In this document: positions 1 to 6,535 of the stretch, piece by piece
Numbering within the stretch: the stretch's first letter is position 1
How the letters are laid out: each line of letters begins with the position of its first letter
From: Chitinophagales bacterium
Lineage (GTDB): Bacteria > Bacteroidota > Bacteroidia > Chitinophagales > Chitinophagaceae
Direction: 5' to 3'
Length of the DNA: 14,944 nucleotides
Assembly: GCA_013297585.1 (NCBI GenBank)
Contig: JAAFHG010000045.1
Span: 1 to 14,944, forward strand
Translations under genes and position numbers: made by a program
Notes under the pieces: model-generated
What the model was told of the DNA's origin: nothing
The model's database searches: none
What the model saw: the letters and a program-made list of their open reading frames with translations, nothing else

Positions 1-1088
1 GATGCTTTTAATTTGGGGGAATAGTATTGCACTACTTTTAATTCAGGCGACAATAATGTTACATCTATTCTAAGTGTGTGTGACAAGCCATCGTATGTTG
101 CCCCCCAGCCAAAGCCTTTTTGCAAAAAAGCATCTTGTAAGCCACTACTAATATGGTGATACACATAGCTTGATGGCACCGAATTTAAGTCGGCACAAAA
201 CACAAATGGTACAGGTGATTTATTCAGTTGTTGTTTTACAAGTTGTGCCTGTTTTACGTGAAAAGAATCGAAAATTGCAATTCGTTCAAGTTTACTTTTA
301 TTAAACAATATAGCAGTATCATCTTGAATATATGTGTAATCTAAACCAGCATTTTTTCGTTCTGCTGTAAGTTGCATCGAGCTTAAATGCGTATTGTAAA
401 AACGAATAACTTTTTTATTACTTATATTGATATCAGCAAAGCCAATGTGTTCAGGGTTATCTTTTGAGTTATATGTAATTCTACCCGTATCGAATATTGG
501 AAATTTTGATAATATCGCTGTGCCACTAACATCGCCCGCAGCAGAATATTGAAAATGATCTACTGTCATATATATATACCTATATTTTAGCGTATCAACT
601 AAATATTTAGAGTTCGAATAGTAGCGTCCATCATTAAAAAAATCTCTAAAATCCTGCAGGCAAATAATATCTGGATTTATTTCTCTTATAAAAGCGAACA
701 TCTTTCTCCTATTATTATTAGAAGTATCGTTTTTAACCTCAGATGATTCAAAGCTATTCACATTCCAAGACAAAAGTCGTATGGTTTCTTTAGGTTTTTC
801 TTGCTTAAACGTTACTGCAAATGGGTGTAAACCCGTTGTAGCAATAATATTTTTAATTCCAATTAATAAAAACACTACAAAAATCCAAGCACGCTTCCTA
901 AAACAAAAAATGGCAAGCACGCTTGCTAATAACATTATTAGTAAAATAAATGGAAAACCAAGTGCTAAAAAGGTAAATAAACTACAATAAATAGGGTTAA
1001 TATAGGATGTACAACTAGCTGCAACATAAATTACAGTAGTTACGAGGATAAAGGCTTGAATAACCCTTTTAAAAATTACTTTTGCCAT
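1..1088 (-). CDS. Membrane-anchored endonuclease/exonuclease/phosphatase-family protein (partial)
   Basis: The reading frame is open from an ATG at 1088 to the window edge (362 codons), so the C-terminus is missing. The N-terminus has about three hydrophobic segments (roughly residues 9-28, 38-63 and 68-86), which should place the following catalytic domain outside the cytoplasm. That domain carries EEP-superfamily motifs: SWN (107-109), DIICLQD (140-146), SGTAILSKFP (188-197), NTHLSS (232-237), ADLN (299-302) and RID (341-343). The conserved final SDH motif would fall just past the edge, since the last bases read K-A-(S). The metal-binding Glu usual in the LQE motif is Asp here (residue 146). 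Members of this superfamily hydrolyse phosphodiesters or phosphomonoesters; the substrate cannot be told. The gene follows the second rhomboid by 4 bases, so co-transcription is likely. Family call is firm, function open. Confidence 0.88.
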   Translation of the reverse strand, partial: MAKVIFKRVIQAFILVTTVIYVAASCTSYINPIYCSLFTFLALGFPFILLIMLLASVLAIFCFRKRAWIFVVFLLIGIKNIIATTGLHPFAVTFKQEKPKETIRLLSWNVNSFESSEVKNDTSNNNRRKMFAFIREINPDIICLQDFRDFFNDGRYYSNSKYLVDTLKYRYIYMTVDHFQYSAAGDVSGTAILSKFPIFDTGRITYNSKDNPEHIGFADINISNKKVIRFYNTHLSSMQLTAERKNAGLDYTYIQDDTAILFNKSKLERIAIFDSFHVKQAQLVKQQLNKSPVPFVFCADLNSVPSSYVYHHISSGLQDAFLQKGFGWGATYDGLSHTLRIDVTLLSPELKVVQYYSPKLKA

Positions 1089-1092
1089 TAGT

Positions 1093-2010
1093 TTATAATT
1101 CTTCTTTACTGGCTCGCTTTAGAAAATCTTTTTCTTCGTTAGTTAATAAATGGTACCCTTCTCTATTTATTTTATCCAATATCTCATCAAGTTTTTGCTG
1201 AGTAAGATTTGGCGTTTTTACAAATGGTTTACCGCTAGTTTTGTAAAATAAACGATCTTTTTCTTTTTTTACTACGTGTTTTTTTTCGGGATTAAATAGG
1301 TCGTCAAGCCATTGCCATAAATTTATCATCCAACTACCTAAATCGTTGCCTTTACGTAATTGTTTTACATACAAAAAGCCCATGCCACCTGCTGCTAAAT
1401 GTGCAATGCCTATACCTGCCTTACCATTACCAATAGATGCAAAATCGATAGCTACAAACACAATTGTAAGTACCCAAAGCGGTATGCCACCATTTATAAG
1501 TGGAAAAATACGATAATCGGGTGATAAAGTAGTTGTTGCAACCGCAATAGCCATTAAACAAGCCCCTGCGCCTATCATATTTGGCACATTATCTATATTG
1601 TTAGCTAATGCAGGAAAAATATTATTCGTTAATACAAAAAAGAAAGCACCAACTACACCACCATAAATATAAATTGGTATCAACTTTTGGTTACCCGTTA
1701 AATCTTGTAAAATATAACCAAAACTCCACAACCACAATAAGCTACCAATTAAACTAAACACCCCAAAATGCGTGAAAAAACTAGAGAAAAGTACCCAAGG
1801 TCGAGTAGATAACTTTTCAAGTGAAGCAGGTAATGTGTACCAATTGAGTATTTGGCGCTGAAACAATTCGTCTGGTATATCAGATAAACTGTACACAATT
1901 TTTAGAAAATTAAGAATTATAAATACAGTTGCATTAATAATAATTAGCCAAGTAAGCGCATTGCTATCTTGCCCTAAAAGCGGTATGCGTCTTTGTTTAT
2001 AATCACTCAC
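1093..2010 (-). CDS. Rhomboid-family membrane protein, probably catalytically inactive
   Basis: This is a 305-residue multi-pass membrane protein with a rhomboid fold. Start is GTG at 2010; an in-frame TAG lies six bases upstream and no ATG is available nearby. Active rhomboids use a Ser in GxSG and a His on a later helix. Here the GxSG site reads GAGA (147-150), so the serine is Gly149. The second-helix His and Asn that stabilise the oxyanion in active rhomboids align with Ser86 and Ser90. The helix His is kept (H204 in AHLAAGG). The likely role is therefore binding rather than cutting membrane proteins, by analogy with iRhoms and derlins (inference). The hydrophilic C-terminal tail (about 240-305, with QQKLDEILDKINREGYHLL) resembles the tail common in Bacteroidota rhomboids. 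It lies 36 bases downstream of an intact rhomboid on the same strand. Confidence 0.88.
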   Translation of the reverse strand: MSDYKQRRIPLLGQDSNALTWLIIINATVFIILNFLKIVYSLSDIPDELFQRQILNWYTLPASLEKLSTRPWVLFSSFFTHFGVFSLIGSLLWLWSFGYILQDLTGNQKLIPIYIYGGVVGAFFFVLTNNIFPALANNIDNVPNMIGAGACLMAIAVATTTLSPDYRIFPLINGGIPLWVLTIVFVAIDFASIGNGKAGIGIAHLAAGGMGFLYVKQLRKGNDLGSWMINLWQWLDDLFNPEKKHVVKKEKDRLFYKTSGKPFVKTPNLTQQKLDEILDKINREGYHLLTNEEKDFLKRASKEEL

Positions 2011-2046
2011 TTGCTACGATATTTTTGATGATAAGTTATTATACTA

Positions 2047-2805
2047 TTAATAAAACGTTCGTCGATTGTTTTTGTTCCAAAAGTACACCAGTAAAAACCC
2101 TACTAATGCACCACCAAGATGTGCGATATGTGCAACATTATCGCCTGCTGAATTTTTAACTGCACTAAATAATTCAAAAACAATATAACCAGGAAGTGCC
2201 CATTTTGCTTTTAACGGTATTATACCATAAATTAAAAAAACAGTATTAGGAAATAGATATGCAAATGCTGTTAAGCAGCCAAAAATTGCACCAGAAGCAC
2301 CAAGTGTCGCTTGATTTAATCTTCCCTCAAGTACATTAGATGCACCATCATAAGAAAGTGGAACTTCTCGAAAAACCGTATTGTTCTTTAAAATAAATTG
2401 TTCTAGTGTTACACTGTTCTCTACATTCAATGCATTAAACGCATTAATCATCATTTGGTTTTCAAAATACAATACCCCTAAGTGGCAAAAAGCAGCACCC
2501 AAACCACAAACGATGTAAAACCCTATAAATTTTTTAGCACCCCAAAGATTTTCAAGTGTTGATCCAAACATCCATAAAGCAAACATGTTAAAAAGAAGAT
2601 GCCAAAAATCGCCATGCATAAACATGTGCGTAATTAATTGCCATGGCTTAAACAATTGGCTTTGCCAAGTATGTAACGCAAACCAGTCACTAATTAGAAA
2701 TTGCTTACCAAGCATTTGTTGTGCTAAAAAAACAAGCACATTAATTATGAGTAAGTTTTTAACTACAATTGGTAATACTTCAAATCTGTTTGGTCTAAAT
2801 TGCAT
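2047..2805 (-). CDS. Rhomboid-family intramembrane serine protease
   Basis: This 252-residue membrane protein should cleave transmembrane substrates inside the bilayer. The catalytic parts are all visible: HxxxN of the oxyanion region (H69 and N73 in WHLLFNM), the nucleophile in GASG (S171), and the catalytic His in AHIAHLGG (H229). About six hydrophobic segments are spread through the protein. A hydrophilic stretch at about 113-165 between membrane segments is longer than in minimal bacterial rhomboids. Start is ATG at 2805, which directly abuts a GC-rich repeat (2806-2827); the purine-rich complement of that repeat (AGGGG) sits where a ribosome-binding site would be. The inactive paralogue follows after 36 bases. 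The physiological substrate is unknown. Confidence 0.93.
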   Translation of the reverse strand: MQFRPNRFEVLPIVVKNLLIINVLVFLAQQMLGKQFLISDWFALHTWQSQLFKPWQLITHMFMHGDFWHLLFNMFALWMFGSTLENLWGAKKFIGFYIVCGLGAAFCHLGVLYFENQMMINAFNALNVENSVTLEQFILKNNTVFREVPLSYDGASNVLEGRLNQATLGASGAIFGCLTAFAYLFPNTVFLIYGIIPLKAKWALPGYIVFELFSAVKNSAGDNVAHIAHLGGALVGFLLVYFWNKNNRRTFY

Positions 2806-2827
2806 AAGCCCCTAACCCCTAAAGGGG
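2806..2827 (+). repeat. GC-rich inverted repeat, left copy
   Basis: This 22-base sequence (AAGCCCC, TAA, CCCCT, AAAGGGG) matches 19 of 22 bases of the reverse complement of 2899-2920. It contains its own small palindrome CCCC-TAAA-GGGG. It touches the rhomboid ATG and stands out from the AT-rich surroundings. With its partner it brackets a 71-base AT-rich core, which suggests a mobile or repeat-derived element, or a hairpin between the two genes. Confidence 0.75.
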
Positions 2828-2893
2828 AAATTTTATCAAACTTCATAGAAATTTGATGATTAAAAATTATTATTTACACCCTAATATTTGTCC

Positions 2894-4345
2894 TTACACC
2901 CCTTCAGGGGCTTGGGGCTTTAGTTTCAATTGTACCACATTTTCTATATGATGTGTATGCGGAAACATATCTACAGGCTGAATTTTTGTTACCTCATATT
3001 TTGCATCTAGCAAAGCCAAATCTCTAGCTTGCGTAGCAGGATTACAACTTACATACACAATAGTTGGTGCCGCTATTTCTAGCAATTTGTTTACTAGTTT
3101 TTCGTGCATACCAGCCCTTGGCGGGTCGGTAATTACTACATCAGGTCTGCCATGTGTAGCAAAAAATGAATCATTGCAAATATCAATCACATCGCCTGCT
3201 GTAAAAAAAGAGTGGCTAATGTTGTTTAACGCTGCATTTTCATGCGCATCTTTTATGGCATCTTCAATTAACTCTACACCAATAATTTTTTTTGCCTGCT
3301 GACTACAAAAAATACCAATACTACCTGTACCACAGTACAAATCGTACAAAGTTTGTGTACCATCTAGCTCAGCAAAATCTCTTGTAATTTGATACAGCTT
3401 TTCTGCTTGCTTGGTATTGGTTTGAAAGAACGATTTTGGGCTAATTTTAAACTGAAATTCTTCTAACTTTTCTATGATGTACCCTTTCCCATGCAAGGTT
3501 TCTGGCTCTAAATCGTAGATGCTATCGTTAAACTTGCGGTTGATAGTTACCAGTAAAGTAGTTATTTGAGGAAACAAACTCAGCAAATGATCTTTCAACT
3601 GCGTTTGCATTTTCTTATCCTCAAAACCTAGTACAATATTTAGCATAATTTCACCTGTGGTTGCAATACGAATGACCATATTGCGCAACCAACCTTCATG
3701 CGCTTTTACATTGTGAAACGAGTAGCCGTTTTCTTTTGCAAATGCAACAATCGCCTTGCGTATTAAATTGGTTGGTTCTTCTTGTAAATGACACACATCA
3801 ATTTCTACCACTTTATCAAACTGCCCTTTTGCATGAAAGCCAGCAGCACCGCTCATGGTTTCAATTTCTTCTGTGGCTTTACCAGCGGCTCGCAGTTGCT
3901 GAAACTCTTCTTTTGGTATAAATCGCCTTGTGGCAAATGTAAATTCTAGCTTATTTCTGTATTCGCTAGTAACATCAGCACCTACAATTGGCAGCATTTC
4001 TGGCAAGGCAACTTTACCAATACGACTTAAATTATCTGCTACTTGTTGTTGCTTAAATACTAATTGCTGTTGGTAAGGCAACATTTGCCACTGACAACCA
4101 CCACACACACCAAAGTGCGAGCAAAATGGTGTTACACGATTTTCAGAATATTTTTTAAACTGTAACGGATAAGCTTCTGCCCAATCTTTTTTGTTTTTGC
4201 CCAATTGAATATCTACAATATCGCCAGGTACTGTGTGTTCTATAAAAATTACTTTACCATCTACACGAGCAATGCTTTTGCCTTCAGCAGCATAGCTTTC
4301 TACCAACACATCTTCTAAAATAACTGGCTTTTTAAATTTTCTCAC
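2894..4345 (-). CDS. rlmD: 23S rRNA (uracil-C5)-methyltransferase, RlmD/RumA type
   Basis: This enzyme transfers a methyl group from S-adenosylmethionine to C5 of a uracil in 23S rRNA (U1939 in E. coli). The 483 residues show an N-terminal TRAM-like RNA-binding domain (about 8-65), an iron-sulfur cluster site with Cys75, Cys81, Cys84 (CSHFGVCGGC) and Cys185, and the FFQTN motif (306-310). The SAM site is LYDLYCGTGSIGIF (333-346), followed by DPPRAGMH (407-414) and the catalytic Cys434 in VSCNPAT. The four cluster cysteines favour RlmD over TrmA, but RlmC-like specificity cannot be excluded. ATG at 4345 gives a normal family N-terminus. The last eight residues are unusual because an inverted repeat encodes them. 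The gene lies 121 bases after serS, with a repeat element in between. Confidence 0.92.
   Translation of the reverse strand: MRKFKKPVILEDVLVESYAAEGKSIARVDGKVIFIEHTVPGDIVDIQLGKNKKDWAEAYPLQFKKYSENRVTPFCSHFGVCGGCQWQMLPYQQQLVFKQQQVADNLSRIGKVALPEMLPIVGADVTSEYRNKLEFTFATRRFIPKEEFQQLRAAGKATEEIETMSGAAGFHAKGQFDKVVEIDVCHLQEEPTNLIRKAIVAFAKENGYSFHNVKAHEGWLRNMVIRIATTGEIMLNIVLGFEDKKMQTQLKDHLLSLFPQITTLLVTINRKFNDSIYDLEPETLHGKGYIIEKLEEFQFKISPKSFFQTNTKQAEKLYQITRDFAELDGTQTLYDLYCGTGSIGIFCSQQAKKIIGVELIEDAIKDAHENAALNNISHSFFTAGDVIDICNDSFFATHGRPDVVITDPPRAGMHEKLVNKLLEIAAPTIVYVSCNPATQARDLALLDAKYEVTKIQPVDMFPHTHHIENVVQLKLKPQAPEGV
2899..2920 (-). repeat. GC-rich inverted repeat, right copy, inside the rlmD 3' end
   Basis: This is the partner of 2806-2827 in opposite orientation (three mismatches in 22). 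It contains the palindrome CCCC-TTCA-GGGG. It lies in frame within the last codons of the methyltransferase gene and encodes its tail residues K-P-Q-A-P-E-G, just before the final V and stop. Confidence 0.75.
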
Positions 4346-4362
4346 GCTGTATTTTTAATTGA

Positions 4363-4459
4363 TAGCAACACGGATAACGCTGATTTTGACGGATAAAGAA
4401 GGATTTTATTGTAAACTAATCTGCGAAAATCTATTCAATCCGTTCAATCTGTGTTGCTA
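4363..4459. repeat. Inverted-repeat element between serS and rlmD
   Basis: The ends 4363-4375 and 4447-4459 match as inverted repeats of TAGCAACACRGAT (12 of 13). The interior carries related pieces: GGATAACG and GACGGATAA near the left, and on the minus strand GAACGGATT near the right. Total length is 97 bases with no coding potential. It fills most of the 121-base spacer between the two genes. It may be a small non-autonomous element or act in the transcript as a hairpin; there is no run of T at either end to make it a clear terminator. Confidence 0.65.
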
Positions 4460-4466
4460 CCTTCTT

Positions 4467-5738
4467 CTAATTAATTACTGTATTTCCAAAATAATTGTGT
4501 AACACTTTTGGCAAGTGAATACCATCTGCTGCTTGATTATTTTCTAGCAAACAAGCCACAATGCGCGGCAATGCTAAAGAACTACCATTAAGCGTATGTA
4601 CAAATTGCATTTTACCTGCTTCATCTTTGTAACGGCATTTCATACGGTTACTTTGAAAATTCTCAAAATTGCTTACAGAACTTACTTCTAACCAACGCTC
4701 TTGTGCAGCACTATACACTTCAAAATCGTAAGTAATGGCACTTGCAAAACCCATATCGCCACCACACAAACGTAAAATTCTGTATGGTAATTCTAGAGAT
4801 TGTAACAATGCCTCTACATGTTTTACCATTTCGTCTAGCACGTCGTAGCTTTTACTTGGCTCTACTATTTGTATTACCTCAACTTTCTCAAATTGGTGTA
4901 CACGGTTTAGGCCACGCACATCTTTGCCATAACTACCAGCCTCACGTCTAAAACAAGGGCTATAAGCTGTCATTTTTATTGGCAATTCTGTTTCTTTTAC
5001 AATTGTGTCACGGTACACGTTGGTTACTGGCACTTCTGCAGTTGGTATCAAATACAAATTATCTTCTGTAGCATGATACATTTGCCCTTCTTTATCTGGC
5101 AACTGGCCAGTAGCGTAGGCACTAGCTTCGTTTACCATAAAAGGTGGCAAATACTCTGTATAACCTGCAGCTGTATTATAATCTAAAAAGTATTGAATAA
5201 GGCTACGTTGCAGCTTAGCGCCTTTGCCCATATATACAGGAAAACCACTACCAGTAATTTTATTGCCCAATTCAAAATTAATCAGCTTGTATTTGTCTAA
5301 CAAATCCCAATGCGGTACAGAACCTTCTGGTAAAGTTGGCTTGCTACCACCTTCACGCACCACTACATTTTCTTCTGGTGTTCTGCCAATTGGTACTTCT
5401 TGTGCTGGCAAATTGGGTAATTGCACCAAAGTATCCTGCAATTGTTTTTCTACAATAGCTAACTGCTCTAGAAAACCTGTAACCAGCAACTTGAAACTAG
5501 CAACTTGTTTTTTCGCTTCTTCAGCTTCTTCCTTTTTACCTTGACCCATTAATTTACCAATTTCTTTTGAAGCGGCATTAATGGAAGCTTGTGTATTATC
5601 GTAACTAACTTGTAAACTTTTTCTTTCGTCGTCTAACTTAATAATTTCATCAACCAATTCTGGTTGCTTGAAATGTTTCACTGCTAAACGCTCTATTACC
5701 CATTCTGGATTGTTGCGTAGCACACTTACTTGTAACAT
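4467..5738 (-). CDS. serS: Seryl-tRNA synthetase
   Basis: This enzyme charges tRNA-Ser (and tRNA-Sec where present) with serine in the cytoplasm. The 423 residues are the usual length. The N-terminal arm (about 27-108) is the long coiled coil that holds the tRNA. The class II catalytic core follows, with TAEVP (233-237), motif 2 containing CFRREAGSYGKDVRGLNRVHQFEKVE (262-287) and motif 3 at NGSSLALPR (384-392). ATG at 5738 is the start. Within the coiled coil, residues about 78-88 (QVASFKLLVTG) are encoded by a run of 7-base repeats. They are more hydrophobic than expected at those positions, although overall length seems kept. The gene leads the minus-strand cluster and is divergent from the RAYT gene. 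Confidence 0.97.
   Translation of the reverse strand: MLQVSVLRNNPEWVIERLAVKHFKQPELVDEIIKLDDERKSLQVSYDNTQASINAASKEIGKLMGQGKKEEAEEAKKQVASFKLLVTGFLEQLAIVEKQLQDTLVQLPNLPAQEVPIGRTPEENVVVREGGSKPTLPEGSVPHWDLLDKYKLINFELGNKITGSGFPVYMGKGAKLQRSLIQYFLDYNTAAGYTEYLPPFMVNEASAYATGQLPDKEGQMYHATEDNLYLIPTAEVPVTNVYRDTIVKETELPIKMTAYSPCFRREAGSYGKDVRGLNRVHQFEKVEVIQIVEPSKSYDVLDEMVKHVEALLQSLELPYRILRLCGGDMGFASAITYDFEVYSAAQERWLEVSSVSNFENFQSNRMKCRYKDEAGKMQFVHTLNGSSLALPRIVACLLENNQAADGIHLPKVLHNYFGNTVIN
5477..5507 (+). repeat. Heptanucleotide repeat tract inside serS
   Basis: On the plus strand the bases read as consecutive 7-mers CTGTAAC, CAGCAAC, TTGAAAC, TAGCAAC and then TTG. They share the form YWGNAAC. The central 21 bases (5484-5504) match 17 of 21 bases of the intergenic tract at 11107-11127, and all four differences are transitions. 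The tract lies in the serS coding region, antisense to the gene. Confidence 0.7.
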
Positions 5739-5757
5739 GTTTCTGTCAATTTTGCTG

Positions 5758-5765
5758 CAAATATA
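5758..5765 (-). promoter_or_regulatory. Candidate -7 box for serS
   Basis: Read on the minus strand this is TATATTTG, an exact fit to the Bacteroidota -7 consensus TAnnTTTG, ending 19 bases before the serS ATG. No clear TTTG is seen at the usual -33 distance; that region is occupied by the REP-like hairpin at 5771-5803. Confidence 0.45.
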
Positions 5766-5770
5766 CTCTT

Positions 5771-5803
5771 AGACGTTCCAAGTTTTTGAAACTTGGAACG
5801 TCT
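5771..5803. repeat. REP-like hairpin, left of the RAYT gene
   Basis: This is a perfect palindrome with 15-bp arms (AGACGTTCCAAGTTT at 5771-5785 and its complement at 5789-5803) and a 3-base loop TTG. It shares its core with the hairpin on the other side of the RAYT gene: AGAC-N-TTCCAAGTTT, a 3-base loop, then the complement. Paired hairpins of one family around a RAYT gene are the expected substrate arrangement. Confidence 0.85.
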
Positions 5804-5849
5804 AGTAATAAGGAGATAAATCTATCTATATAAAATATATCTTTATCGT

Positions 5850-6476
5850 ATGGAACAATCGTTTTATTCACCACTCATTCCTAATCAATTTTACCACATT
5901 TTTAATAGAGGTAATAACCGTGAAAATCTGTTTTATACAGCAGAGAATTATCATTATTTTCTTAAAAAATACGATTGCTATCTTTCTGATTATTTAGATA
6001 CATATGCATATTGTTTATTGCCAAATCATTTTCATTTACTAGTAAAAGTGAAGGACATAGAGGTTTTTAAAGTTTCAGCCTTCTTAAAACTTGGACAGCC
6101 TATTGAAGATCCATCTGAGATTATATCAGAAGCATTTCGTAGATTTTTTATGAGTTATTCAAAGGCCATTAACAAACAAACAGCTAGAACTGGTAGTTTA
6201 TTTCAAAAAAACTTTAAAAGAAAACAGATACAGCATGATGCTTATTTAATGACTTGTGCAAAATACATTCATCAAAATCCACAAAAGCATGGTATTTGCG
6301 AAGATTTTAAAACCTATTCGTACAGCAGTTATGGTAGAATACTAGTAGAAAAGCCAACAAAACTTATGAAAACTGAAGTGCTAAATTGGTTTGGCAGTAA
6401 GAATGGCTATAAAGACGTGCATCATTCTTTAAAAAGTGATAACAACATTATTGAGAAAATAATTATTGAAGCATAA
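5850..6476 (+). CDS. REP-associated tyrosine transposase (RAYT, TnpA_REP family)
   Basis: This is a single-strand DNA nuclease of the HUH/Y1 type, related to the IS200/IS605 transposases. Such enzymes nick and rejoin DNA at REP hairpins. The 208 residues contain the family N-terminus YHIFNRGNNRENLF (15-28), the metal-binding HUH motif HFH (60-62, in LLPNHFHLLVKV) and the likely catalytic Tyr139 in AKYIHQNPQKHG. The C-terminal part (about 150-208) is rich in Lys, Tyr and Ser. Start ATG 5850 lies 46 bases after the left hairpin. The last two bases of the stop codon pair within the right hairpin (6475-6523). All catalytic residues are present and the frame is intact, so the protein may be active. 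Many RAYTs are single-copy and vertically inherited, so mobility should not be assumed. Confidence 0.93.
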   Translation: MEQSFYSPLIPNQFYHIFNRGNNRENLFYTAENYHYFLKKYDCYLSDYLDTYAYCLLPNHFHLLVKVKDIEVFKVSAFLKLGQPIEDPSEIISEAFRRFFMSYSKAINKQTARTGSLFQKNFKRKQIQHDAYLMTCAKYIHQNPQKHGICEDFKTYSYSSYGRILVEKPTKLMKTEVLNWFGSKNGYKDVHHSLKSDNNIIEKIIIEA

Positions 6477-6523
6477 TGTAGTAGACTTTCCAAGTTTTAG
6501 AAACTTGGAAAGTCTACTACATT
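6475..6523. repeat. REP-like hairpin, right of the RAYT gene
   Basis: This perfect palindrome has 23-bp arms (6475-6497 and 6501-6523) and a 3-base loop TAG. The inner part matches the left hairpin (AGAC-T-TTCCAAGTTT and its complement). The outer part adds GTAGT on the left and its complement on the right. GTAG at 6478-6481 recalls the tetranucleotide beside enterobacterial REPs, but it is absent from the left copy. The hairpin starts inside the RAYT stop codon and may also end that transcript. Confidence 0.88.
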
Positions 6524-6531
6524 TACATTTG
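6524..6531 (+). promoter_or_regulatory. Candidate -7 box before the 114-residue protein
   Basis: TACATTTG fits TAnnTTTG exactly and ends four bases before ATG 6536. If used, transcription would begin at or very near the start codon, giving a leaderless or near-leaderless message. There is no convincing -33 box; the upstream bases belong to the REP hairpin. Confidence 0.3.
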
Positions 6532-6535
6532 CCAC

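Noticed and set aside
781..990. Plus-strand open frame of 69 codons
   Set aside because: It lies opposite the membrane-anchor region of the minus-strand EEP gene, which has clear family motifs in its own frame. The plus-strand product resembles nothing known.
5477..5507. CRISPR-like or direct-repeat array
   Set aside because: The 7-base units have no spacers and no flanking cas genes, and the tract lies inside serS; a short tandem repeat explains it. The same applies to 11064-11127.
5224..5544. Plus-strand open frame of 106 codons
   Set aside because: It is antisense to serS, whose class II motifs are unambiguous there. The product is Ser/Pro/Cys-rich, as expected of a shadow frame.
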